Shown: positions 8,990-17,738 of the stretch, piece by piece
How positions within the stretch are numbered: the first letter of the stretch is position 1
Layout: the number at the start of each line of letters is the position of its first letter
DNA from: Sphingobium faniae
GTDB lineage: Bacteria > Pseudomonadota > Alphaproteobacteria > Sphingomonadales > Sphingomonadaceae
Assembly: GCA_900100475.1 (NCBI GenBank)
Contig: FMTU01000007.1
Location: 1 to 64,000 of the forward strand
Length of the DNA stretch: 64,000 nt
Direction: 5' to 3'
Notes under the pieces: model-generated
The model's database searches: none
Told to the model about the DNA's origin: nothing
The model's input: the letters and a program-made list of their open reading frames with translations, nothing else
Program-made: the position numbers and the translations under genes

Positions 8990-10027
8990 ATGCCGATGAA
9001 CACCCCTCATTACCTGCAGACCGAACCGCCTGCGATTGGCGATGGAAAAGCCGTGGAAATCGCCGAGGGCGTGCTTTGGCTGCGTATGCCCGTGGGCGGG
9101 CGATTGCAGGCGATCAACGTCTGGGCGCTGGCCGACGGGGACGGCTGGACGATCGTCGACACCGGATGGAAAACGCCGGAAACCCAGGCCGCGTGGCAGG
9201 AAGCGATGCAACATGAATTGCGCGGCCTGCCGGTTCGCCGGATCATCGTGACGCACATGCATCCCGACCATAGCGGCATGGCCGGATGGCTTGCCCGCGA
9301 ACAGGGCGCGCCATTGTGCATGACGCGGCTGGAATATCTCACCTTGCGCGCGATAGTCAGCTACATGCCGGGCGAACCGCCCGCCGAAGCGGTCGCTTTC
9401 TATCGCAGCGCCGGATGGGATGACGCCGCCGTCCAATATTATAGCAAGCGTTTCGGCACCTTCGGCATCGCGGTATCGGCCGTTCCCGACAGCTTCGTCG
9501 CGCTCGAAGACGGACAGATCATTCCGATCGGCGAGCGCAAATGGGAAATCGTCGTCGGCAAAGGACACTCCCCCGAACATGCAATGCTCTATTGCCGCAA
9601 GAGCGACCTTCTCATTTCCGGCGATCAGGTCTTGCCGGAAATCTCCTCCAACGTATCGGTTCAGCCGCTGGAACCGGAAGCCGATCCCCTGGACGATTGG
9701 CTGACATCACTTGCAGCCATTCGGGAACGGGTCGCTGACACCACGCTGGTCCTGCCTGCCCATGGCCAGCCCTTTCACGGCCTGCATGATCGCGTGGAAG
9801 CGGTGGAGACCGGACATGCCGTCGCGCTGGAGCGCCTGTTGGCGCTGCTCGACGAACCGAAACGGGCGATCGACGTTTTTGGAGCCTTGTTCAAACGGCC
9901 GATCAGCCAATCGACCCTGATCCTGGCCACGGGAGAAAGCCTTGCCCATCTGGCGCTCCTTACCGGACGCGGGCAGGCGCGGCGCGAGCGGGATGCTTCC
10001 GGCGTCTATTGGTGGCGCGCCCGGTAA
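8990..10027 (+). CDS. MBL-fold metallo-hydrolase
   Basis: A 345-residue metallo-beta-lactamase fold protein. The metal-binding motif THMHPDHSGM (HxHxDH) is intact, with further ligands in KGHSPEHAM, SGDQVLP and PAHGQPF. The C-terminal extension of about 80 residues is helical and often seen in flavin-independent hydrolases of this group. It follows the 3-hydroxyacyl-CoA dehydrogenase by 22 bases and is probably in the same operon. Family members act on thioesters, lactones or phosphodiesters; a lactone or CoA-thioester in this pathway is only a guess. No strong ribosome site is visible before the chosen ATG. Confidence 0.85.
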   Translation: MPMNTPHYLQTEPPAIGDGKAVEIAEGVLWLRMPVGGRLQAINVWALADGDGWTIVDTGWKTPETQAAWQEAMQHELRGLPVRRIIVTHMHPDHSGMAGWLAREQGAPLCMTRLEYLTLRAIVSYMPGEPPAEAVAFYRSAGWDDAAVQYYSKRFGTFGIAVSAVPDSFVALEDGQIIPIGERKWEIVVGKGHSPEHAMLYCRKSDLLISGDQVLPEISSNVSVQPLEPEADPLDDWLTSLAAIRERVADTTLVLPAHGQPFHGLHDRVEAVETGHAVALERLLALLDEPKRAIDVFGALFKRPISQSTLILATGESLAHLALLTGRGQARRERDASGVYWWRAR

Positions 10028-10036
10028 AGCCAGACC

Positions 10037-10993
10037 TCAGCGCGCGGCGACCGCCGCTTCACTGATATCCCACAACCGCGTCGCAGCAGCGGCGTCGAGA
10101 GCATAATCCTTGACGCCCCGCCGCGGGTTTTCCTCGCTCCAGGGCGCGGCGATCTGGCAGTCTTCCAGATAGTAGCCACCTTCGGTCGCAAATTGCGGCG
10201 CGACCACGGCCCATATCGTCGTCGCCACGCCCTGCGCCAGCGTCTTGGGCAGATTGTTGACAGGGCTGCCTGCGGTGGGGGCTGCCGCGCTCATCGTCGG
10301 GATCGACTGACGCGTTGCATCCGTGGCGTAGCGTCCCAGTCCCGTTTCGCCGATCCGGCCCGGCATGACCGCATTGGCGATCACGCCCTGGCTTCCGTAA
10401 CGACGCGTCAGTTCCACCGCGAACAGGACATTGGCGGACTTGGACTGGCCATAGGAAATCCAGGGGTCATAGGGCCGCCGCTCGAAATGCATGTCGTCAA
10501 AGTCGACGCCGGACCAGATATGTCCTGCCGATGAAAGCTGCACGACACGCGAGGGCGCGCCCTTCAACAGGGCTGGCATCAGCAATTTTGTCAGCAGGAA
10601 ATGGCCGAAATGATTGACGCCGATCTGCGTTTCAAACCCGTCGGCCGTCTTGCCGAAGGGGGTTGCCATGACCCCGGCATTGTTGATCAGGACATGGATC
10701 GGCTGATCGCCCAACCGCGCGGCAAAGTCCCGTACCGATGCCAGGCTCGCAAGATCCAGATGCAGGACCTGCGGGGCGCGCCCGGTTTCCCGAGCGATCT
10801 TCTCCGCCACCTTTTCCCCTGCTGCCACGTCCCGCACGCCCAGCACCGTTTCGGCGCCAACCTGGGCCAGAAGCCGGGCCGTCTCCGCGCCCAGCCCCAC
10901 TGACGCGCCGGTGATCACGACCCGTTTTCCGGTCAAATCCTGTCCTTCGAGCACCTCTGCGCCGGTACTGCCATGATCGAACTGCTTCAACAT
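10037..10993 (-). CDS. short-chain dehydrogenase/reductase
   Basis: A 318-residue SDR resembling retinol dehydrogenase/WWOX-like members. The cofactor loop is GASVGLGAETARLL, the NNAG motif follows in LINNAGVMA, and the active-site pair is YGQSK. It would oxidise or reduce a hydroxyl/keto group on a hydrophobic substrate. I chose the ATG at 10993 (MLKQFDHGS) because GAGGAGAGGA directly precedes it; the frame continues upstream to 11071. It is convergent with the metallo-hydrolase and lies downstream of the LuxC/LuxE-like pair on the same strand, 120 bases further on. Confidence 0.9.
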   Translation of the reverse strand: MLKQFDHGSTGAEVLEGQDLTGKRVVITGASVGLGAETARLLAQVGAETVLGVRDVAAGEKVAEKIARETGRAPQVLHLDLASLASVRDFAARLGDQPIHVLINNAGVMATPFGKTADGFETQIGVNHFGHFLLTKLLMPALLKGAPSRVVQLSSAGHIWSGVDFDDMHFERRPYDPWISYGQSKSANVLFAVELTRRYGSQGVIANAVMPGRIGETGLGRYATDATRQSIPTMSAAAPTAGSPVNNLPKTLAQGVATTIWAVVAPQFATEGGYYLEDCQIAAPWSEENPRRGVKDYALDAAAATRLWDISEAAVAAR

Positions 10994-11113
10994 TCCTCTC
11001 CTCATCGGGTTTTGCCTACAGAGCGGCGGCGGACGCCGGGCGCGCCTTCCCTGTCCGGCGTAAATCACCATGCCCGCGCCTTGCCATCGGGCGTGGCGAT
11101 CTCCATCGCCCGT

Positions 11114-12547
11114 TCAGGCCTGTTCGCGCACCTGCATGTCAGGATAGGGGCCGTTGACGACGCCCTCGGGCGGACGGCCTTCGTCCACGACCCATTTCAC
11201 CATGCGATGCATCTGATACATGCCATCATGTGGCGTGCTCGGCCCGCCCATGGCAAGACCCAGCGGCACCACCCGCTGCACGCCCGACGCCGCCAGCGCG
11301 TCACGCAGTTCAGCCTTGCGTCCGTCAGGATAGATGCCCGCGGTCTGCGTCGCGATATTGGTGAAGCGCACCGCATCGGCCAGGTTGCGCACCGGCACGA
11401 CATTCACCGTCTTGCGGTCGGGATAGAAGTCGACCGGTTCGTCCGAACGGATCACCAGGCCACCGCCATCGGCTTCGCCCCAGACGCGGAACAGCGGCTC
11501 CAGCGGACGCAGGCTGTTCACCTGTTCGGCCAGATCGGGCAGCGGCGCCGGACCGATTCCATTGCCCATGAAGCGGTCGCGGCCCAGTTCCTGCAACAAT
11601 AATTCGCAATAATGATCGGCTTCTTCCTCAGATGCTTCGATGAACTGGAAGCGGCTGGAAAGACAGGCACCCTGATGAGAGACGTTGACGTCGGTCGCCG
11701 CCAGTCCCGCCACAACCCGCAAGGTCGCTTCGTCCGCAAAGGCCTCCCGTCCGATGAAGGAGCATGACTGTTTGGGATCGAGCGCGATCAGTTCAAGGCC
11801 TGGGCCGAGATAGCGAGTCACATGCCTGATCGCCGCTTCGCCGCCCCAGGCGACGATCTTCTCGAAAAATTGCGGCTGGAAGATGAAGCGCTCCACCGCC
11901 TCATCGCCACCGCGCCAATAAACCGCGCTGAACGAACGCACGGTCGGGTGGCCGGGCGCCACCTCGGCCATCGTTTGCAGGATCGCGGTCAGGGTGAAGG
12001 GGTTGGACGACGCCATCTTCATCAGATTGACGCCCTTGGTAAGCGCCGCGCGGGCGACATGCGGCGCGCCGCCAGCACCATTGCCCGCCAGAATATTGAC
12101 GATGCGCGACGGAAAAGCACGGACCAGGCTGACAGCCCCACCGACGCCCGGCACCAGTTTCCAGCCGTCCAGCGCCTGCGCGCCCAATTGCTGCTCCACC
12201 AGAAATTCAAGGAATTCGCGTTGGAGGAAATGGCCCTGCGCGCGCAACTGATTCTCAGTGACGCGGCGGCCGAGCGTGTTGACGGCCACCGAATGATCGC
12301 GCGCCTTGCGCATGTGGACGTTGCGGTCGAGGTCCATGGCCCTGCCGGTTTCCACCAGCAGGTCGATGATTTCGGCGGTGCTCACATCCGCGGCCGGTGG
12401 CGGCGCGGTGCGCGGCCACACCAGCGCGTCCAGTTCCAGCCGGGGCGTGATGAACCCGCTGCCGGTATCGCGCGACCGATGCTCGACCTCCATGGTCTCG
12501 ACCAATTCCCCCTTCACGAAGAAGGGGACTTTCAGCAACTCAGTCAC
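11114..12547 (-). CDS. LuxC-like acyl-CoA reductase
   Basis: A 477-residue protein of the LuxC family, the reductase that turns an acyl-thioester into an aldehyde with NADPH. The acyl-accepting Cys region reads NVSHQGACLSSRFQF, and a nucleotide-binding stretch NILAGNGAGGAP lies before it. The start is a GTG at 12547 whose codon overlaps the stop of the upstream LuxE-like gene (GTGACTGA) and has GGGGAG about 10 bases upstream; this arrangement implies translational coupling. No luxA, luxB or luxD gene is present, so this is not bioluminescence. Reduction of a pathway acid to an aldehyde, perhaps for a retro-aldol step or for detoxification, is the inferred role. Confidence 0.88.
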   Translation of the reverse strand: MTELLKVPFFVKGELVETMEVEHRSRDTGSGFITPRLELDALVWPRTAPPPAADVSTAEIIDLLVETGRAMDLDRNVHMRKARDHSVAVNTLGRRVTENQLRAQGHFLQREFLEFLVEQQLGAQALDGWKLVPGVGGAVSLVRAFPSRIVNILAGNGAGGAPHVARAALTKGVNLMKMASSNPFTLTAILQTMAEVAPGHPTVRSFSAVYWRGGDEAVERFIFQPQFFEKIVAWGGEAAIRHVTRYLGPGLELIALDPKQSCSFIGREAFADEATLRVVAGLAATDVNVSHQGACLSSRFQFIEASEEEADHYCELLLQELGRDRFMGNGIGPAPLPDLAEQVNSLRPLEPLFRVWGEADGGGLVIRSDEPVDFYPDRKTVNVVPVRNLADAVRFTNIATQTAGIYPDGRKAELRDALAASGVQRVVPLGLAMGGPSTPHDGMYQMHRMVKWVVDEGRPPEGVVNGPYPDMQVREQA

Positions 12548-13901
12548 TGGCAAGCACTCCCCGGATATAGCTGTTGACGCTGCCCGCGCAGGACAATTTG
12601 TCGTCATCGACCTCCCTATATCGCTCGATCGTATCCAGCACGGTGGGACCGGGGCGGCCACATGAGCAGCGCGAGGCAGTGTCCACCTGAATCTTGTCGC
12701 CCGACAGCAGCGCCCCCCAGCGCGCCTCGATCAGCAGGTCGAAAAAGGCCGCGCGTCCTTCGACCACGCCGCTATCCATGGGCATGTCGATCGCGCGGGT
12801 CGCATCGCGGTCGACCAGCACCACCGGCTGCCATGGCGGTATATGATAATGCCCCGCTTCGCACTGCATCATCCGGGTCGAGATTTCCGACATGGCATAG
12901 CCCGCCAGCACCTTGTTCCCATCAATGCCATAAATCCCGAAAATCTGTTCAGCATAGTCCGGCGGGAAATTATTACCCTTGGTATTGCGGCGGATGCTGG
13001 GGCCGACGATGGAGTCGGGGTGCAGCGCGTCCCCGGTCACGCCCCGATCACGCATCGCATTGGCGAGCGCCCAATGCTGCGCGGCCAGCCCCATCAGCAT
13101 GATCGGTTCGTTCCGGCGGGAAAGGATGTCCTCCGCCATCCTGTCGAACAGGGCAGCCATGTGCCTGGCGCGCGCCGTCGCATCACGTTCCAGCGCCTCG
13201 ATCTCGCCCGGCGACGCCGTGCCGGCGACCATGGCGCGCCGCAGCCGCGCCATGCGGTTGATGTCAGACACCCGGCCCGGCTCATCCGTCAGGAAATGAA
13301 TATCGCCCGGCCGGCCATAAGCCTGCGCCATCAAATGAAAACTGCGGGTGAACTGGTTGAAACCCTGGCTGGAGACCAGGCCGTAAAAGGGCCGGTCTGC
13401 CCCGGGTTCCTGGCCCGTCTTCCAGCGGATGCCGGGGATCAATCCCCTGCGTTCGAAATCCGCCGCCGACTGATCGAGGAACGAGCATTTGCCGGTCGTG
13501 CCGCTGGTCGCGTTCAGATGATGGCCCGCGCTGTGCATGGCGGCGATCCAGTCGTCGACATCGGTCGCGCCCGACACATCGACGTCCTCGGCGCCCGGCT
13601 GCGCCGTCAGCGTGGCGAGCCATTTGCTCATGTAGCGCCACTGGCCCTTTTCGACCAGCATCTCGGGATAGCTCTTATAGGTGGTGTGCGAAAACAGGAT
13701 CGGCACCAGATCGGCGGCGGACCCGACCTTCTCCAGCCCGATTTCCTTGCAGCGCTGGCGCAAGGCGGGAATGCGAGCATGCTGCTCCTCAAATCGTTCG
13801 GCGATCGCCGCCTGTTGCAGCGGCGCCAGTTCTTCCACCGTATGGAGATAGGGATCGGCCTCGTTCAGCATCGCCACGAGCCTGTCGGCATTGGCACCCA
13901 T
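12540..13901 (-). CDS. LuxE-like acyl-protein synthetase / acyl-adenylating enzyme
   Basis: The 453-residue protein belongs to the LuxE/PaaK-like adenylate-forming group, which activates an acid as acyl-AMP and passes it to a partner protein. The typical phosphate-binding stretch NATSGTTGKCSFLD, the aromatic motif GYAMSEISTRM and the acidic region DLLIEARWGALLSGDKIQVDT are visible. It is longer than classical LuxE (about 370 residues). The ATG at 13901 has GGAAGG about 10 bases upstream. With the coupled LuxC-like gene it would form an acid-to-aldehyde reductase complex. A conserved motif sits in the divergent promoter shared with the LysR gene. Confidence 0.85.
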   Translation of the reverse strand: MGANADRLVAMLNEADPYLHTVEELAPLQQAAIAERFEEQHARIPALRQRCKEIGLEKVGSAADLVPILFSHTTYKSYPEMLVEKGQWRYMSKWLATLTAQPGAEDVDVSGATDVDDWIAAMHSAGHHLNATSGTTGKCSFLDQSAADFERRGLIPGIRWKTGQEPGADRPFYGLVSSQGFNQFTRSFHLMAQAYGRPGDIHFLTDEPGRVSDINRMARLRRAMVAGTASPGEIEALERDATARARHMAALFDRMAEDILSRRNEPIMLMGLAAQHWALANAMRDRGVTGDALHPDSIVGPSIRRNTKGNNFPPDYAEQIFGIYGIDGNKVLAGYAMSEISTRMMQCEAGHYHIPPWQPVVLVDRDATRAIDMPMDSGVVEGRAAFFDLLIEARWGALLSGDKIQVDTASRCSCGRPGPTVLDTIERYREVDDDKLSCAGSVNSYIRGVLASD

Positions 13902-13982
13902 TAAGCAGCATCCTTCCCGGTCAGCCTGTAGGAAAATGCTAGGTCCGCGGGCGGCCCATCGTCCAATAGCAATGACTCTACC

Positions 13983-14000
13983 CATCATAAGAAATCCCGT
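13983..14000. promoter_or_regulatory. repeated motif, candidate LysR operator (copy 1)
   Basis: The string CATCATAAGAAATCCCGT lies 13 bases before the LysR start codon, in the divergent promoter with the LuxE-like gene. A near-identical copy (ATCATATGAAATCCCGT) lies at 15135-15151 upstream of the MFS transporter, with one mismatch over 17 bases. LysR proteins normally bind their own divergent promoter, so this is the best operator candidate in the window. Confidence 0.55.
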
Positions 14001-14013
14001 ATAATCATCGCTT

Positions 14014-14922
14014 ATGGAGTTTTCGCTTCGCGCCCTCGACCAACTGATCGCCGTGGTGGAGGAAGGGTCTTTCACGCGGGCCGCTAAACGGATGCATGTC
14101 GCCCAACCCTGGCTGTCGGCACGCATCAGGCAATTGGAGGAATTGGCCGGTCTGCGCCTGCTGGACCGCAGCACCCGGACGATCCGCCCAACGCCCGACG
14201 GCGAGATTTTCCTGGCGCAGGCGCGGATCGTCGTGCGCGAGGCACGCCATCTCGCCAATCTGTCACGCGACCTGACAGAGGGGGCTGGCACGCTGCGGGT
14301 CGGCGCCGCCCCCTACACCTATTTCATGCCGGAGCGGCAGGCCCTCCTGGAAGGCTTCGCGGCCGCCTATCCCGGCATCAGTCTGGAAATCGAGAATGGT
14401 CAGGACCCTCAACTCCGCCAGGCGGTGTTGCAGGGCGATCTCGATGCTTCGATCGTCACCGGATCAGCGCCGGAGGGCTGCGATCATCTGCTGCTGCGGC
14501 CCAGCCCCGTCACGCTGATGCTGCCGCGCGAACATCCCCTCGCCACTCTCGAACGGATACCGCTCGAAGCGCTTGCAGGCGTTACCATCGCGGCCTGGCG
14601 GCGCTCCGCCAATCCTGTCGCCTGGGACGAAACCGTGGGCCATATGGCGGCGGCCGGCGCGGAAATCCTGCCATTGCCCGAACCCATGCGCCGGGCGCAG
14701 ATCGACCTCGCCCGTCGCGAACGGCTGATCCTGGCCGTACTGGGCACGCTGCCGGATTATGACGAGGCGGCGGACATGAAGGATGACAGCGCTTGGGTGA
14801 CGCGGCCCATGACGGATCAAAGCCTGCGTGCCGATGTCACCCTGATTCGCCAACATCAGGACAGGCCACGACGCGCGCTCGATCGCTTCTGGTCCTATGC
14901 GCGGCGCAATCTCAGTCCATAA
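14014..14922 (+). CDS. LysR-family transcriptional regulator
   Basis: A 302-residue activator/repressor with an N-terminal winged helix-turn-helix (residues about 1-60; LDQLIAVVEEGSFTRAAKRM then AQPWLSARIRQLEE) and a C-terminal periplasmic-binding-like ligand domain. It is divergent from the LuxE/LuxC-like operon, the standard LysR arrangement, and very likely controls it. The conserved motif shared with the promoter of the MFS transporter at 15271 suggests that the transporter belongs to the same regulon. The inducer cannot be read from sequence. Confidence 0.92.
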   Translation: MEFSLRALDQLIAVVEEGSFTRAAKRMHVAQPWLSARIRQLEELAGLRLLDRSTRTIRPTPDGEIFLAQARIVVREARHLANLSRDLTEGAGTLRVGAAPYTYFMPERQALLEGFAAAYPGISLEIENGQDPQLRQAVLQGDLDASIVTGSAPEGCDHLLLRPSPVTLMLPREHPLATLERIPLEALAGVTIAAWRRSANPVAWDETVGHMAAAGAEILPLPEPMRRAQIDLARRERLILAVLGTLPDYDEAADMKDDSAWVTRPMTDQSLRADVTLIRQHQDRPRRALDRFWSYARRNLSP

Positions 14923-15133
14923 CAGCCTGTTCAAGCAACCATCGCCATTCTTCAGGCCATCAACCGTAGCGGTGGCGACCCGTGCTGGCTCAACAGGAAG
15001 GGCGTCATGGGACTCCCGCCCTCAGTCCAACGGCCTTGAGACGGATCGGCGATGCTGCGTCCGGTGACAAAGCGACGTCCCCCGACGTCAGGACATTGAC
15101 GGGCGGGAGCGCCTCGCGAGGACACCGTTCTCC

Positions 15134-15151
15134 TATCATATGAAATCCCGT
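15134..15151. promoter_or_regulatory. repeated motif, candidate LysR operator (copy 2)
   Basis: TATCATATGAAATCCCGT matches the motif at 13983-14000 at all but two of 18 positions. It lies about 120 bases upstream of the MFS transporter start. The region 14923-15230 has no gene; this motif is the only supported element in it. Confidence 0.5.
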
Positions 15152-15270
15152 CTGACAGAGCGAGCGATTGCTATTGGACGGCCGCCTTCCGGCATCCGTA
15201 GCATCCCCATCTTCAGGGGGAGGCGAACGGTGTGAGAAACGGCGCTCAACGACAGGCAGCAAGGAGCCCT

Positions 15271-16611
15271 ATGCGCAGATTCTCCGCAACGTCCAACGCG
15301 ACGGAAGCCGGTCCGGCAAATGCGCGCTTTTCTCCGCAGTCGCGCCTGCTGCTCGCCATGCTGCTCGCTGTTTATACCTGCAACTTCGTCGATCGTTACA
15401 TCATGTCGCTGCTGCTCGAACCGCTGCGGCATGAATTTAATCTCAGCGATCGACAATTGGGTATCATGGGCAGCCTCGTCTATGGCCTTGCCTATGCCAT
15501 GGCCGGCATTCCCATGGGGCTGCTGGTCGACCGGATCAGCCGCAAGAAACTGATCACGGTTACGCTGCTCCTATGGAGCAGCCTTACGGCGTTGTCGGCG
15601 GCGGCAACCAGTTATGTGAGCATGTTGATCATCCGAAGTGGTGTCGGCGCAGCCGAGTCCGCCGCCGCGCCCGCCTCCTATTCGATGATAGCGGACAGTT
15701 TCCCGCCATCACGCCGAGCCACCGCAGCGGGCATTTTCTTCGTCGCCTCGCCGCTCGGCCTGTTCATCAGCTTCGCGGGCGGCGGCTATCTCGTGGCTGA
15801 ATATGGCTGGCGCGCCGCCTTCCTGGTGGCGGGCCTGCCGGGGGTGGTTCTGGCCGTCCTGACGCTGCTGCTGCTGCGTGAACCGGAACGCGGCCGCTAC
15901 GATCGCGCCGCCGCCCAGAGCCATGATCCGATCCAGCCCGCGCCGCTGATGGAAACGCTGCGCTATCTGGCGAACGATCGCCTGCTTCTCTGCATGATCG
16001 GCGCGCTCATGCTGACCGCCATGTCCGCCGCCTCGATGACCGCCTGGACCGCGTCCTATTTCGTGCGGCTCCATGATCTGCCGCTACGCGACGTCGGTCT
16101 TCTGATCGCGACGCTCGGAGGTCTCGCCATCATCGTCGGTTCGGCAGGGAGCGGCTGGCTGGCCGATCGCCTGGCGGGGCGGGACATTCGCTGGCCGCTA
16201 TGGCTCGCCGGCTGCGGCGCGCTGCTGGCGATGCTGTGCGGGTTGCTGATGGCCTATGCCGGGACGCTCGCGATCGCGGCGATCGGCATGTTCCTCTACA
16301 AGGGCATGGCGGCCACTCATATCGGCCCCAGCTTTGCGACAACCATCAACAATGCGCCGGTTTCGATGCGCGGCACGATCATGTCGATCCAACAGGTTGC
16401 GCTCAATTTCGTGGGCTTTGGTCTTGGCCCGCTGGTGACGGGCATCCTGTCCGACGGCTTTGGCGGCGGCGATTCCCTGCGGCCGGCGATCGCTATGACG
16501 CTGGCGATCAACCTGCCAGCCGCGCTGATGTTGCTCATAGCCGCATGGCAGGTGCAAAAGCGCGCTCAGGCCCAATCAGGGCCGTCTCTTTCCGCCGGGG
16601 ACAACATATGA
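15271..16611 (+). CDS. MFS transporter, spinster-like / organic anion type
   Basis: A transporter of 446 residues with 12 predicted membrane helices. The first helix carries NFVDRYIMSLLLEPL, typical of the proteobacterial MFS group related to spinster-type proteins that often sit in catabolic clusters; the loop motif MGLLVDRISRKKL follows. It may import the cluster's acidic substrate. Two starts are credible: ATG 15271 with AAGGAG 4 bases upstream, which gives the usual N-terminal length, and GTG 15232 with GGGGGAGG 8 bases upstream, which adds 13 residues. I prefer the ATG. Upstream lies copy 2 of the candidate LysR motif. Confidence 0.87.
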   Translation: MRRFSATSNATEAGPANARFSPQSRLLLAMLLAVYTCNFVDRYIMSLLLEPLRHEFNLSDRQLGIMGSLVYGLAYAMAGIPMGLLVDRISRKKLITVTLLLWSSLTALSAAATSYVSMLIIRSGVGAAESAAAPASYSMIADSFPPSRRATAAGIFFVASPLGLFISFAGGGYLVAEYGWRAAFLVAGLPGVVLAVLTLLLLREPERGRYDRAAAQSHDPIQPAPLMETLRYLANDRLLLCMIGALMLTAMSAASMTAWTASYFVRLHDLPLRDVGLLIATLGGLAIIVGSAGSGWLADRLAGRDIRWPLWLAGCGALLAMLCGLLMAYAGTLAIAAIGMFLYKGMAATHIGPSFATTINNAPVSMRGTIMSIQQVALNFVGFGLGPLVTGILSDGFGGGDSLRPAIAMTLAINLPAALMLLIAAWQVQKRAQAQSGPSLSAGDNI

Positions 16612-16731
16612 TCTGTGCCAGTTCTGCCCCGGCATTGCCTGATCAGCAGAAGTCACATCCAACCGGAAGAGGTCAGTGCACCCCTGTCCGAATATTCAGA
16701 CAATGATGGGTCTTTCGTAATAGAATGCCTT

Positions 16732-17157
16732 ATGAACAGCGCTCAATCAGCTCAAATCCACCATGACATTTCCCAACTCGGCATCCGCTATGCCATGGCT
16801 ATCGACGGGCGAGATTTTGCGGGATTGGCGGCCTGCTTCACGCCCGATGGCATATGGGCCGGTCCCAAGGGCGAGCGGAAAGGACGCGCTGAGATTGCCG
16901 ATTATGTCGAAATGGCGGTCGGCCATCTGACAGCCACGCAACATATCGCCACCAATTTTCGCGTCGAGACGGACGGCTCCAGCGCGGCCATGCATTCATC
17001 CTTCATCGCGACCCATATCCTCCATGGCGACATCTATCAGATCGGCGGCCGCTATGAGGATCGGATCATGCGGGATGGCGGCATATGGCTGTTCGCCCGG
17101 CGCGACATCGTTCCGCTCTGGGCCAGCGGCAATCCGGGAGTCATGGATCGACCATGA
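16732..17157 (+). CDS. SnoaL-like / NTF2-fold protein
   Basis: This 141-residue protein has the SnoaL_4 type cone-shaped fold pattern: an N-terminal helix with YAMAIDGRDFAGLAACFTPDG, then beta-strands including AEIADYVEM and TQHIATNFRVE. Relatives act as dehydratases, isomerases or small dioxygenase-associated proteins. It ends 62 bases before the stop of the convergent Rieske beta-subunit gene, which has the same fold, so a pathway enzyme such as an isomerase or hydratase is likely. The start ATG has no strong ribosome site; the frame is open further upstream without a better start. Confidence 0.75.
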   Translation: MNSAQSAQIHHDISQLGIRYAMAIDGRDFAGLAACFTPDGIWAGPKGERKGRAEIADYVEMAVGHLTATQHIATNFRVETDGSSAAMHSSFIATHILHGDIYQIGGRYEDRIMRDGGIWLFARRDIVPLWASGNPGVMDRP

Positions 17158-17219
17158 CCCGCGCAACCCAATGCCATCGGCACGCCGATGCGCTGCTCGG
17201 CCGCTCGACCGGTCAGCCA

Positions 17220-17738
17220 TCAGAGAATGAAGCTGAGATTGCCGATGGGACCATCATTATTGATCAGGTAGACCCGCTTTTCGACCAACCGCAGCCCGTC
17301 CGGCTTGCGCCGGAGCCGGTGGACCATGCGGCCGGCAAGAAGATCGACCTTTCCCAACCGGTAAGCCGCCAGGGACAATATTGATTGCACTTCGATCAAT
17401 CCGCCGCGCGCGCCTCCCACCCGCACATTGGTGATCGCGTGGCTGCATCGGGAAAGAGGCTGCTGCGCCAGTGCAAATCCGCCCTGCAATCGGGCGATAC
17501 GATCGCACAGCCCCTCATAGCGGTCATAGATCAAGGCAATGTGGATTTCCGGATCGGCATCGTCGTCGTTGCAGGGAACCCAGTAGAGCGCATCCTGCTC
17601 CCACAACGCCAGCCATGCATCATAATCACGCGCATCAATCAGCGCCGCCTCATGGAACAGAAAATCCTCGACCTCGGCCCGTGCAGGCAAAGCCGGAGCC
17701 ATGGCGGCGTCCATGATCGGACCGTCCACTTCGCTCAC
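17220..17738 (-). CDS. aromatic-ring-hydroxylating dioxygenase, beta subunit
   Basis: A 172-residue NTF2-fold subunit, the structural partner of the Rieske alpha subunit. Family features are the N-terminal FLFHEAALIDARDYDAWLALW helix region and the ALYWVPCN segment, which match BphA2/NdoC-like proteins. The GTG start at 17738 overlaps the alpha-subunit stop (GTGA), with TGGAGG 8 bases upstream, so translation is coupled to give equal subunits. The protein has no cofactor; it holds the alpha3beta3 assembly together. Confidence 0.9.
   Translation of the reverse strand: MSEVDGPIMDAAMAPALPARAEVEDFLFHEAALIDARDYDAWLALWEQDALYWVPCNDDDADPEIHIALIYDRYEGLCDRIARLQGGFALAQQPLSRCSHAITNVRVGGARGGLIEVQSILSLAAYRLGKVDLLAGRMVHRLRRKPDGLRLVEKRVYLINNDGPIGNLSFIL

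Noticed and set aside
11114..13901. A bioluminescence (lux) operon
   Set aside because: luxA, luxB and luxD are absent and the surroundings are catabolic.
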